From Thermoprotei archaeon (GTDB lineage Archaea > Thermoproteota > Thermoprotei > Thermofilales > B20-G17): DNA of 7,722 bases. Position 1 is the stretch's first letter. Every line of letters begins with the position of its first letter. Shown here in pieces: positions 1-5,439 of the stretch. The position numbers were made by a program, and so were the translations under genes. The notes beneath the pieces were generated by a model. It made no database searches and was not told the DNA's origin. It was given only the letters and a program-made list of their open reading frames with translations. The stretch is taken from the NCBI GenBank assembly GCA_003650785.1, contig QMRW01000057.1, forward strand, positions 1-7,722, read 5' to 3'.

Positions 1-218
1 CCTTCAAAGATAACCTCACCACTTGGAATATATCCAGGAGGCTCTATTAGTCTTAGTATGCCATCTACTAGAGTAGACTTACCACATCCAGATTCTCCTG
101 CAATACTGAATACTTCGTTTCCATATACATTAAACGATACACCATCAACAGATTTGTAATCACCCCAGATACTCTTATAATACACTTTCAAATTCCGTAC
201 CTCTAACACTGGCTTCAT
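1..218 (-). CDS. Opp/Dpp-type ABC transporter ATP-binding protein, N-terminal part (partial)
   Basis: This is the N-terminal 72 codons of a cytoplasmic ATPase that would power an oligopeptide- or sugar-type ABC importer; the rest lies beyond the left edge. It opens with the usual beta strand (LEVRNLKVYY, residues 5-14). The Walker A loop GESGCGKST (residues 41-49) follows and binds ATP phosphates through K47. Next comes LRLIEPPGYIPSGEVIFEG (55 to the edge), a stretch typical of the OppD/DppD branch. The ATG at 218 is preceded by a good ribosome binding site (GAGGGT, five bases upstream). The other nearby ATG (223-221) stops after two codons, so 218 is the start. The gene is divergent from the two oxidoreductases. 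It may serve the permeases at 5440-7354, but it could belong to a separate transporter to the left. Family assignment is firm; OppD rather than OppF is likely but rests on the N-terminus only. Confidence 0.93.
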   Translation of the reverse strand, partial: MKPVLEVRNLKVYYKSIWGDYKSVDGVSFNVYGNEVFSIAGESGCGKSTLVDGILRLIEPPGYIPSGEVIFE

Positions 219-223
219 GTCAT

Positions 224-229
224 ACCCTC
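224..229 (-). promoter_or_regulatory. Ribosome binding site of the divergent ABC ATPase gene
   Basis: The minus strand reads GAGGGT, five bases before the ATG at 218. It matches the anti-Shine-Dalgarno tail of archaeal 16S rRNA and supports that start codon. Confidence 0.7.
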
Positions 230-267
230 GATACTCACTCTAAACCTATTAGATGTCTTCAGTCGTC

Positions 268-288
268 AGTATTAATATGTTTCGTAAG
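268..288 (-). promoter_or_regulatory. Candidate promoter (BRE/TATA) of the divergent ABC ATPase gene
   Basis: On the minus strand an A-rich BRE-like element (TTACGAAA, 287-280) precedes a TATA-like element (TATTAATA, 277-270). Transcription would then begin near 247, giving a leader of about 30 nt that includes the ribosome binding site. The TATA element is imperfect, so this is a moderate call. The alternative is the stronger element at 351-360, which also reads as a TATA box on this strand. Confidence 0.4.
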
Positions 289-344
289 TACATAAAATAG
301 ACTACAACTGTATAACTTCGTTTACTAATACACTTCTACCCGTT

Positions 345-360
345 GACGAATTATATAAAG
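345..360 (+). promoter_or_regulatory. BRE + TATA box, probable promoter of the oxidoreductase pair, possibly bidirectional
   Basis: GACGAA (345-350) is followed by TTATATAAAG (351-360). The same words, GACGAA then TATATAAAG, recur at the permease promoter (5401-5418). By the same spacing, transcription would begin near 382, leaving a leader of about 150 nt before the ATG at 535. The TATA element reads equally well on the minus strand (CTTTATATAA), but the BRE-like word is only on the plus side. Confidence 0.5.
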
Positions 361-534
361 ATCGCAGATTAGCGGATTCTTAGCATTACGGGAGTATTTC
401 AAGTAGTTCAATAATCGTATAAAAACACTTCTTCCAGACAAGGATGAATAAAGTATTGGTTAATACTAGTATATTTGGGGACCTATATGTAAAGCTTAAG
501 TTCATCATTTTCCGATGTTTAGTAGTGGTATAAT

Positions 535-1572
535 ATGGGCAAGCGTTTGAGATTGGGAATTGTAGGTCTAGTTCATGATCATGTATGGAGCCTTCTAGCT
601 CAATTTAAAGCTCTAGAGCAGGTAGTAATAGTCTCGGCTGCTGATGTAAATCTCCCATTACTCGAAGCCGCAAGGAGTAAATTCGGTATTCGTAGGCTGT
701 ATAGAAATTTCCTAGATATGATCCATAAAGAGGATCTCGATGCAGTCCTAATATGCACTGAGAATAGTCGCCATGCAGAGGTAGTTGAAATAGTAGCCGA
801 GAGAGGCATACATGCAATCATGGAGAAACCTATGTCTGCTAATCTAGAACAAGCAGATAGAATTGTAAGAGCTACTAGAAGGTATGGAGTTAAAGTTATG
901 GTGAATTATCCAACTACATGGAACCCAGCTATACAATATGCATATCATATAGTTCGAGAAGGCGGGATAGGGAGGATCTTCCATATACGCTTCAGAGCAG
1001 CTCATGCTGGCCCTAAGGAGATAGGATGCTCTCCCTATTTTTATCGATGGCTCTATGATAAAGAGCTTAATGGTGGTGGTGCTTTCATGGACTATTGCTG
1101 TTACGGTGTAAATATAGCCCTATGGTTTATCGGATATAAACCTAGAAGTGTTATAGCAACTATGGGAACCTTTGCTAGAACATATCTAACGGTAGATGAT
1201 AATGCTATACTCATAATGGAATATGGTACCTGTCTAGGAGTAGCTGAAGCCTCTTGGGCACAGATAGGACAATACCCAATGCGTGGTCTTACAGTAAATG
1301 GTACGGATGGAACAATATTCGTAGACCAGGATAGTACGTTAAAACTCTTCCACATAAGGGAGAAGGGTAATTACAGAGATATTGAAAGCAAAATTTTGAC
1401 CCCACCCCCTCCTCCTAAAGGTAGGAGAAGTGGTCCTGAGTACTTCACTATGTGTGTACAAGAGGATCTACCTATAGAGCCTCCCTTGAGTGCTGAATTC
1501 AATAGAGATGTTCAAGAAGTACTTGAAGCTGGCATCAAATCCGCGGTTGAAGGTAGGAGAATTTATCTATAG
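535..1572 (+). CDS. Gfo/Idh/MocA-family oxidoreductase, divergent cofactor loop
   Basis: This is a predicted cytoplasmic NAD(P)-dependent oxidoreductase of 345 residues, the usual family length, probably acting on a sugar, polyol or derivative. The N-terminal Rossmann fold runs from about residue 6 to 122. Its nucleotide loop is GIVGLVHDHV (8-17), which lacks the later glycines of the usual GxGxxG. D37 at the end of strand two suggests NAD preference. The family EKP motif is at 97-99, with K98 the expected catalytic lysine. In the C-terminal domain GGGAFMDYCCYGVN (180-193) replaces the usual DxGxHxxD and carries Tyr190 where many relatives have His. A run of five prolines is at 290-294. The start is the ATG at 535; the in-frame GTG just upstream meets a stop, and no clear ribosome binding site is visible. 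It is 11 nt from a second family member and surely co-transcribed. The exact substrate cannot be read. Confidence 0.9.
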   Translation: MGKRLRLGIVGLVHDHVWSLLAQFKALEQVVIVSAADVNLPLLEAARSKFGIRRLYRNFLDMIHKEDLDAVLICTENSRHAEVVEIVAERGIHAIMEKPMSANLEQADRIVRATRRYGVKVMVNYPTTWNPAIQYAYHIVREGGIGRIFHIRFRAAHAGPKEIGCSPYFYRWLYDKELNGGGAFMDYCCYGVNIALWFIGYKPRSVIATMGTFARTYLTVDDNAILIMEYGTCLGVAEASWAQIGQYPMRGLTVNGTDGTIFVDQDSTLKLFHIREKGNYRDIESKILTPPPPPKGRRSGPEYFTMCVQEDLPIEPPLSAEFNRDVQEVLEAGIKSAVEGRRIYL

Positions 1573-1577
1573 GAGGT
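1572..1577 (+). promoter_or_regulatory. Strong ribosome binding site between the two oxidoreductase genes
   Basis: GGAGGT, a full Shine-Dalgarno match, starts on the last base of the upstream stop codon. It lies six bases before the ATG at 1584. It fixes the start of the second gene and indicates internal initiation on a bicistronic mRNA, in contrast to the first gene, which has no evident site. Confidence 0.85.
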
Positions 1578-1583
1578 AAAATT

Positions 1584-2615
1584 ATGAGGAAAATAGGCTT
1601 TGGAGTTATAGGCTGCGGGAGTATAGCTAATAGTTTTCACCTACCTGAATTAAGACAGATAGAGGAAGCCGAGCTCATTGCAGTAGCTGACATAAGACCC
1701 AATAGAGCAAGAGCCACAGCAGAAAGATTCAAAGTTCCACTTTGGTTTACAGATTACAACAAGCTTCTAGAACTTGAGGATGTAGAGGCTGTAATTATAG
1801 CAACACCACATCCTACACATGCTAAAATAGCTATAGACTCTATAGAGGCGGGCAAGCATGTAATGATTCAAAAACCTATGGCAACAAGTGTTGAGGAGGC
1901 TAACTTTATAGTGGAAATTGCTAAAAAGCATCCAGACCTTAAGGTCATGGTTTTACCCTTTATATACTACGACATACCAGTATTTGATTACACTAAGAAT
2001 CTCCTGGATCGAGGAGAACTCGGCAAGATATGTATGCTCAGAGTCCGTATAGCTCACCAGGGTCCCGAAGCATCCCAGAGAGAAATTGCTAGAACATTTA
2101 ATGAAGAGCTCAAGGAATGCTGGTTTCTAAAAAGCGAAAAAGCTCATGGAGGTGTTCTACTGGACTTAGGTATATATTCGGTTACCATGATTACTCTATT
2201 ACTCGGTAGGGTTAGAAAGATTATAGCGTATATGGCTACACTTGCTAAGGATGCTGATGTTGAGGATAATGCAACATTAATTCTAGAGATGAATAATGGA
2301 GCTATAGCTACAGTAGAATGTAGCTGGACTCAACCAATACCCTCAGAGGAACTCTCAATTTATGGGACGAAGGGTATAATCTACTTGGACAAGTTTAGAA
2401 ATAAAGTGAGGATCTTTAAGGAGTGCAACAGAAGCTGGATTACTCCAAGCTTACCCAGAGAGAAAGAACCCCAACACACTCATAGACACTTCATAAGGTC
2501 TATACTAGAGGATAGAGAACCCATAGGGACCGTTGAAGATGGTGCCTATCTCATCCGTATACTAGATGCAGCTTACAGATCTGCTATACTAGGTAAATTT
2601 ATAGAGATCTTATGA
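1584..2615 (+). CDS. Gfo/Idh/MocA-family oxidoreductase, Tyr-type active site, QKP variant
   Basis: This is a second predicted cytoplasmic NAD(P)-dependent oxidoreductase (343 residues), downstream partner of the gene at 535. It has a canonical Rossmann start, GVIGCGSIA (7-15), and an acidic residue after strand two (D36, in VADIRP). The usual EKP motif reads QKP (96-98), keeping lysine 97. The C-terminal domain has GGVLLDLGIYSV (189-200). This DxGxY form resembles dimeric dihydrodiol dehydrogenase and glucose-fructose oxidoreductase relatives, where Tyr replaces the more common His. Both paralogues share an R-(A/I)-AH-x-GP block (154-161 here) and a DNA-x-LI-x-E strand (228-235), so they derive from one ancestor but have diverged far. 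They could be two enzymes of one pathway or two subunits of one oligomer. Transcription appears to end at the T-run near 2697. Substrate unknown. Confidence 0.92.
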   Translation: MRKIGFGVIGCGSIANSFHLPELRQIEEAELIAVADIRPNRARATAERFKVPLWFTDYNKLLELEDVEAVIIATPHPTHAKIAIDSIEAGKHVMIQKPMATSVEEANFIVEIAKKHPDLKVMVLPFIYYDIPVFDYTKNLLDRGELGKICMLRVRIAHQGPEASQREIARTFNEELKECWFLKSEKAHGGVLLDLGIYSVTMITLLLGRVRKIIAYMATLAKDADVEDNATLILEMNNGAIATVECSWTQPIPSEELSIYGTKGIIYLDKFRNKVRIFKECNRSWITPSLPREKEPQHTHRHFIRSILEDREPIGTVEDGAYLIRILDAAYRSAILGKFIEIL

Positions 2616-2692
2616 TTTAAAGAGAAATATATAACTAGTTAGTAAATAATCTGTATGCCTACTAAAAGCCTGTGACGGACAGTTAATTAGAC

Positions 2693-2703
2693 TCTATTTT
2701 TCT
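2693..2703 (+). terminator. T-run terminator after the oxidoreductase pair
   Basis: The non-template strand carries TCTATTTTTCT, with five consecutive T at 2697-2701, about 80 nt after the stop codon. Archaeal RNA polymerase terminates at such U-tracts without a hairpin. A second T5 lies about 30 nt further on. No other gene intervenes before the next promoter. Confidence 0.5.
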
Positions 2704-2858
2704 CCATACTATTTCATAATGGAAATATTTTTGGATATGAATAATTATCGAGAAATTGCCTGCTAAAATGATAATATAGCTATAAAAAATCTATTATTAA
2801 GAACTACAGCTAGTTTATGTCTAATACCACTAGTAGTAAATACATTAGCACGATAAGA

Positions 2859-2883
2859 ATTCAATCATGAGAATTTATTGAAT
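2859..2883. repeat. Short inverted repeat (7-bp arms, 11-nt spacer)
   Basis: ATTCAAT (2859-2865) and its reverse complement ATTGAAT (2877-2883) flank an 11-nt spacer that contains TGAGAAT. Seven-bp arms at variable spacing are expected about once by chance in a gap of this size, so this is only a possible regulator half-site pair. Confidence 0.25.
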
Positions 2884-2903
2884 CAGTTTAGTGATAATGT
2901 AGT

Positions 2904-2932
2904 TTGAGAAAATGTATATCTAGTATTCTCAA
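2904..2932. repeat. Short inverted repeat (7-bp arms, 15-nt spacer)
   Basis: TTGAGAA (2904-2910) pairs with TTCTCAA (2926-2932) across 15 nt. The right arm, extended to ATTCTCAA (2925-2932), is identical to the left end of the palindrome at 5271. Weak on its own; it gains interest from that match. Confidence 0.3.
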
Positions 2933-2959
2933 TATATTTCTCTAATATTTACTATAATT

Positions 2960-2981
2960 ATATTAAATTACGATTTAATAT
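2960..2981. repeat. 9-bp inverted repeat with 4-nt spacer, candidate operator
   Basis: ATATTAAAT (2960-2968) and ATTTAATAT (2973-2981) are perfect reverse complements separated by TACG. The 22-bp element is centred about 75 bp upstream of the predicted start of the binding-protein transcript and about 33 bp upstream of its TATA box. That is a suitable place for a dimeric activator to bind. Its A/T-only arms make a chance origin more likely than for mixed sequence. Confidence 0.45.
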
Positions 2982-3008
2982 GACTTGTACGGCTCTCTCT
3001 ACTGAGTA

Positions 3009-3023
3009 CAAAGGTTTATATAG
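3009..3023 (+). promoter_or_regulatory. BRE/TATA promoter of the solute-binding protein gene
   Basis: A purine-rich BRE-like stretch (CAAAGG, 3009-3014) is followed by TTTATATAG (3015-3023), a near-consensus crenarchaeal TATA box. Initiation about 26 nt downstream of its centre falls near 3045, only a few bases before the ATG at 3051. No ribosome binding site is present, so the mRNA is probably leaderless or nearly so. The strength of the box fits the high expression usual for binding proteins. Confidence 0.75.
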
Positions 3024-3050
3024 CCTGCTCCTGCTATAAAAAATGAGAAC

Positions 3051-5222
3051 ATGAATATCTATAAAAATGTTACTTTTCTAAGTATATGGCTCCTCCTAAT
3101 ACCCCTTATAATGTCCTTTCCAATCTCAGCCACTCCTCAAGAAATACCAGTGCCCCTAGAGGAGACAGTAGTAGTAGAAACAGACACTCTATATACAGTA
3201 TTTGATAGCGCTAATCCATTCATACCCATGGGTACCCAATGGGGCTCTGGATGGCACCAGGTATGTAATGAATGGGATTGGTACATTAATTATGCGACAG
3301 GAGAAATAATTTACTGGAGAATAACTGGATGGGAGTACAAAGATGGCTATACTAAATTCATCATACATGTCCGCAAGGGAGTTGAATGGAACGATGGACA
3401 TCCGTATACTGCAAGAGATATAGTATTCACTATAAACCTACTCAAGAAATATCCCGAACTCTCCGGTGGATGGATCGTTGAAGAATGGGTAGAGAAAGCT
3501 GAAGTCGTAGACGACTATACCGCTGTCATACATCTGAAGAAGCCTAATCCACGTTTCCATCACTTCTTCAGAATGTGGGGAGGATTGACTATAGTAGCTG
3601 AGCACGTATGGAAGGATAAGGATCCAAAGAAGTTCAAAAATTGGCCACCTGTAGAAACAGGTCCCTATAAACTATACAAAGTTCTTCCAGATTTGAAAAT
3701 GTTCATCTGGATTAAGAACGAAAACTACTGGGCCAAAAAACTAGGACTCCTGGATCCAGCTCCTAAATATGTAGTGTACAGATATGCACCTCCACCGGAT
3801 ATAGATTTAGCAGACTTTGTAAAGGGCATAGTAACAGCTCCACTACCTCATATCTTTACATGGGATATGATTAAAGCTGCTAGGGCTTTAGCACCTCCTG
3901 GTGAAGTAGTACTAGCACCATTTCTAGATGCATGCCCAGGAGGTATAAGTGCAATAAACTGTGCTAAGTACCCACTTAACATTACTGAATTCAGGTGGGC
4001 GATATCCTATGTCTTAGACAGGGAGAAACTTGCGAAATTATACCCCGCAGCTGAGAAGACAGATCCCTGCTACATACCATGGGCGGTACCTGGTTGGAGA
4101 ATATTTGATAAGTATAAGCCTATGGCTGAGAGAGTACTTAGGAGAATTGAAGAGGAATATGGGTTCAAAGTCGAATACAATCCAGAGAAAGCTAAGGAAA
4201 TACTCGATAAACTGGGTTTCGTAGATAGGGATGGTGATGGTATAAGAGAGACGCCAGATGGAAAGCCTATACGCCTAGAAATACTGACACGTCCTCCAGC
4301 TGTCCTTAAAGAGTATTATGTTGGTGTGGAGTTAGTCGAGGCTCTAAAGAAGATAGGTATAGATGCTACTATCAAGGCTGTAGATCCCGCTATGTGGCAT
4401 GAACTAACGGCACTGGGCCACTATGATATAGCAGTTGGAGTTCTGTGTACCCCTGCATGGCTAACTGGAGATCTAGTGGATATGTTTAACGTAGTGCACA
4501 GTAAGTTCTACGCACCCATAGGTGAGCGCGCAATGGGAGGAATACACGGAGCTAATCCAAGATATGTGAATCCAGAACTCGACGCTATAATAGACAAACT
4601 ATGGACATTGCATCCCGAGGATCCCAAAGCAGCAGAGCTATACGAAAAAGCACTATATATATGGATAAGAGATCTGTTCTGTATACCCGTTGTTGAGACA
4701 GCATTTGTTCAGGTATTCTCAGGTAAGTACTGGACTGGTTGGCCTACCGAAGTAGACATGTATACAGTACCGTACCAATGGTGGCCTAACTTCATATTTG
4801 TTCTAGGTAAAATTAGACCTAGAGCACCCGTAGTTATAGAGTATGTAAGTGTATGGATAGTAAAGGATGTACCTGCATTTACAGGAGCGGATGGAAAGAC
4901 CTATGGTCCCTTCAAGGCAGGCGAGTATGTAACCATACCGAAAGAGGATGCTGAGAGACTTATAAAAGAAGGACTAGCATCGTACAAGCCTCCTGTTCCA
5001 GCCGAACTAAAAGTTATAGCTGAAACTGTTACAAAAATCAGAGAAGATCTTGCAAAGATCACAGAGGAAATGAAAGAACTGGCTAGAAAGCCTGAAGTTT
5101 CTGAGGTAGCAGCAGCTGTAGCTGCTCTAAGTGGGGCTGTCTATGCCGCACTAGCACTATCTCTCATAACTTTAATAGCAGTAATAGCCATGGGAATACT
5201 ACTTCTTAGAAAAATAAAGTAA
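3051..5222 (+). CDS. ABC transporter extracytoplasmic solute-binding protein, family 5 (Opp/Dpp class), membrane-anchored
   Basis: This 723-residue protein captures a solute outside the cell for the OppB/OppC-type channel encoded downstream. Residues 1-27 are a signal peptide (hydrophobic 9-24, likely cut after ISA); there is no lipobox cysteine. The family-5 signature region is at 100-127 (RKGVEWNDGHPYT, 108-120), VETGPYKL is at 201-208, and an Asp-rich DRDGDG loop at 392-397 is typical of the family. After the binding fold comes a small extra module (about 594-645, YGPF..GE..T.P...A..L...G). Then follow a coiled coil (653-678) and a membrane helix (about 696-719) ending in RKIK. Tryptophans are dense at 64-113 (seven), which hints at a sugar ligand. 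Six cysteines could form disulfides outside the cell. It has its own promoter and terminator, so it is probably made in excess of the permeases. Peptide or oligosaccharide cannot be settled. Confidence 0.95.
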   Translation: MNIYKNVTFLSIWLLLIPLIMSFPISATPQEIPVPLEETVVVETDTLYTVFDSANPFIPMGTQWGSGWHQVCNEWDWYINYATGEIIYWRITGWEYKDGYTKFIIHVRKGVEWNDGHPYTARDIVFTINLLKKYPELSGGWIVEEWVEKAEVVDDYTAVIHLKKPNPRFHHFFRMWGGLTIVAEHVWKDKDPKKFKNWPPVETGPYKLYKVLPDLKMFIWIKNENYWAKKLGLLDPAPKYVVYRYAPPPDIDLADFVKGIVTAPLPHIFTWDMIKAARALAPPGEVVLAPFLDACPGGISAINCAKYPLNITEFRWAISYVLDREKLAKLYPAAEKTDPCYIPWAVPGWRIFDKYKPMAERVLRRIEEEYGFKVEYNPEKAKEILDKLGFVDRDGDGIRETPDGKPIRLEILTRPPAVLKEYYVGVELVEALKKIGIDATIKAVDPAMWHELTALGHYDIAVGVLCTPAWLTGDLVDMFNVVHSKFYAPIGERAMGGIHGANPRYVNPELDAIIDKLWTLHPEDPKAAELYEKALYIWIRDLFCIPVVETAFVQVFSGKYWTGWPTEVDMYTVPYQWWPNFIFVLGKIRPRAPVVIEYVSVWIVKDVPAFTGADGKTYGPFKAGEYVTIPKEDAERLIKEGLASYKPPVPAELKVIAETVTKIREDLAKITEEMKELARKPEVSEVAAAVAALSGAVYAALALSLITLIAVIAMGILLLRKIK

Positions 5223-5228
5223 TTTTTT
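5223..5228 (+). terminator. T6 terminator directly after the binding-protein stop codon
   Basis: Six T residues follow the TAA stop immediately, within TTTTTTATTCCT. A U-tract here is a typical archaeal intrinsic terminator. It would separate the binding-protein mRNA from the permease unit, which has its own promoter 180 nt on. Confidence 0.6.
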
Positions 5229-5270
5229 ATTCCTATAAATACCTGTCTATTTATTAACTATAGCATCCAA

Positions 5271-5292
5271 ATTCTCAACTGCAGTTGTGAAT
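5271..5292. repeat. 22-bp near-perfect palindrome, candidate operator
   Basis: The left half ATTCTCAACTG meets the right half CAGTTGTGAAT with no spacer. Ten of the eleven base pairs are complementary; the only mismatch is T5275/T5288. The inner 12 bp (5276-5287) are perfect. It lies 43 bp past the T6 terminator and about 158 bp upstream of the predicted permease transcription start. No T-run follows it, so it looks more like a dimeric regulator site than a terminator. Confidence 0.6.
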
Positions 5293-5400
5293 AGAGATTA
5301 TATTAAGCCTTGGGGAGTAAACAATACCTCTAGATGACTATGTTCAAAACCCAAGTAAGTAAGTACGAACAGAAACATTCGAGTTAGGTACTTCACACCA

Positions 5401-5418
5401 GACGAAAGCTATATAAAG
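5401..5418 (+). promoter_or_regulatory. BRE + TATA promoter of the permease operon, leaderless start
   Basis: GACGAA (5401-5406, BRE-like) precedes TATATAAAG (5410-5418). The usual TATA-to-start distance puts initiation at about 5439-5441, on the GTG start codon at 5440. No ribosome binding site exists in between. The same two words occur at 345-360 upstream of the oxidoreductases. Confidence 0.75.
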
Positions 5419-5439
5419 ACAGTACTTGCTTATTCTAGC

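Larger units (their letters stand above)
219..534. other. Divergent intergenic region between the ABC ATPase and the oxidoreductase pair
   Basis: This 316-base AT-rich stretch separates two divergent transcription units and holds their promoters. It contains the candidate ATPase promoter (268-288), a strong TATA element with BRE (345-360) and a weaker one (GTATAAAAAC, 418-427). It also holds a 29-codon open frame (444-533) ending just before the oxidoreductase ATG at 535. Other TATA-like words nearer the ATG (around 469-476, 483-492 and 495-500) could give a short leader. I see no tRNA, no stable hairpin and no repeat array here. Confidence 0.7.
2616..3050. other. AT-rich regulatory region upstream of the solute-binding protein gene
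   Basis: This 435-base stretch holds no convincing gene. The few ATG codons meet stops within about ten codons, and no tRNA-like cloverleaf or repeat array is visible. It contains the terminator of the oxidoreductase unit (around 2697), three inverted repeats (2859-2883, 2904-2932 and 2960-2981) and the binding-protein promoter (3009-3023). The length and the density of inverted repeats suggest regulated expression of the binding protein, though only the 9-bp repeat at 2960 stands out from chance. Confidence 0.65.

Noticed and set aside
600..821. Minus-strand open frames inside the first oxidoreductase (also 1101-1355)
   Set aside because: They are antisense shadows of a clear family gene, with no promoter, ribosome site or recognisable domain.
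2985..3011. TTGTAC / GTACAA inverted repeat and other GTAC words near promoters (286-291, 5361-5393, 5422-5427)
   Set aside because: Arms are only 6 bp and GTACTT also occurs in coding DNA, for example near 1439 and 1517, so a regulatory role is not supported.
3033..3042. Second TATA-like word (GCTATAAAAA) near the binding-protein start
   Set aside because: It is only about 10 nt from the ATG, so transcription from it would start inside the gene; the box at 3015-3023 is correctly placed.
4030..4224. Plus-strand open frame in another register inside the binding protein gene
   Set aside because: It overlaps well-conserved family-5 sequence and its product has no recognisable features.
4224..4241. 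EF-hand-like DRDGDG loop as a sign of a separate calcium-binding domain
   Set aside because: Asp-rich loops of this kind at this position are a normal part of family-5 binding proteins; there is no paired EF-hand helix.
5353..5366. Short tandem repeat (AAGTAAGTAAGTAC)
   Set aside because: Three partial copies of a 4-mer in an AT-rich gap; too short to call a repeat element.
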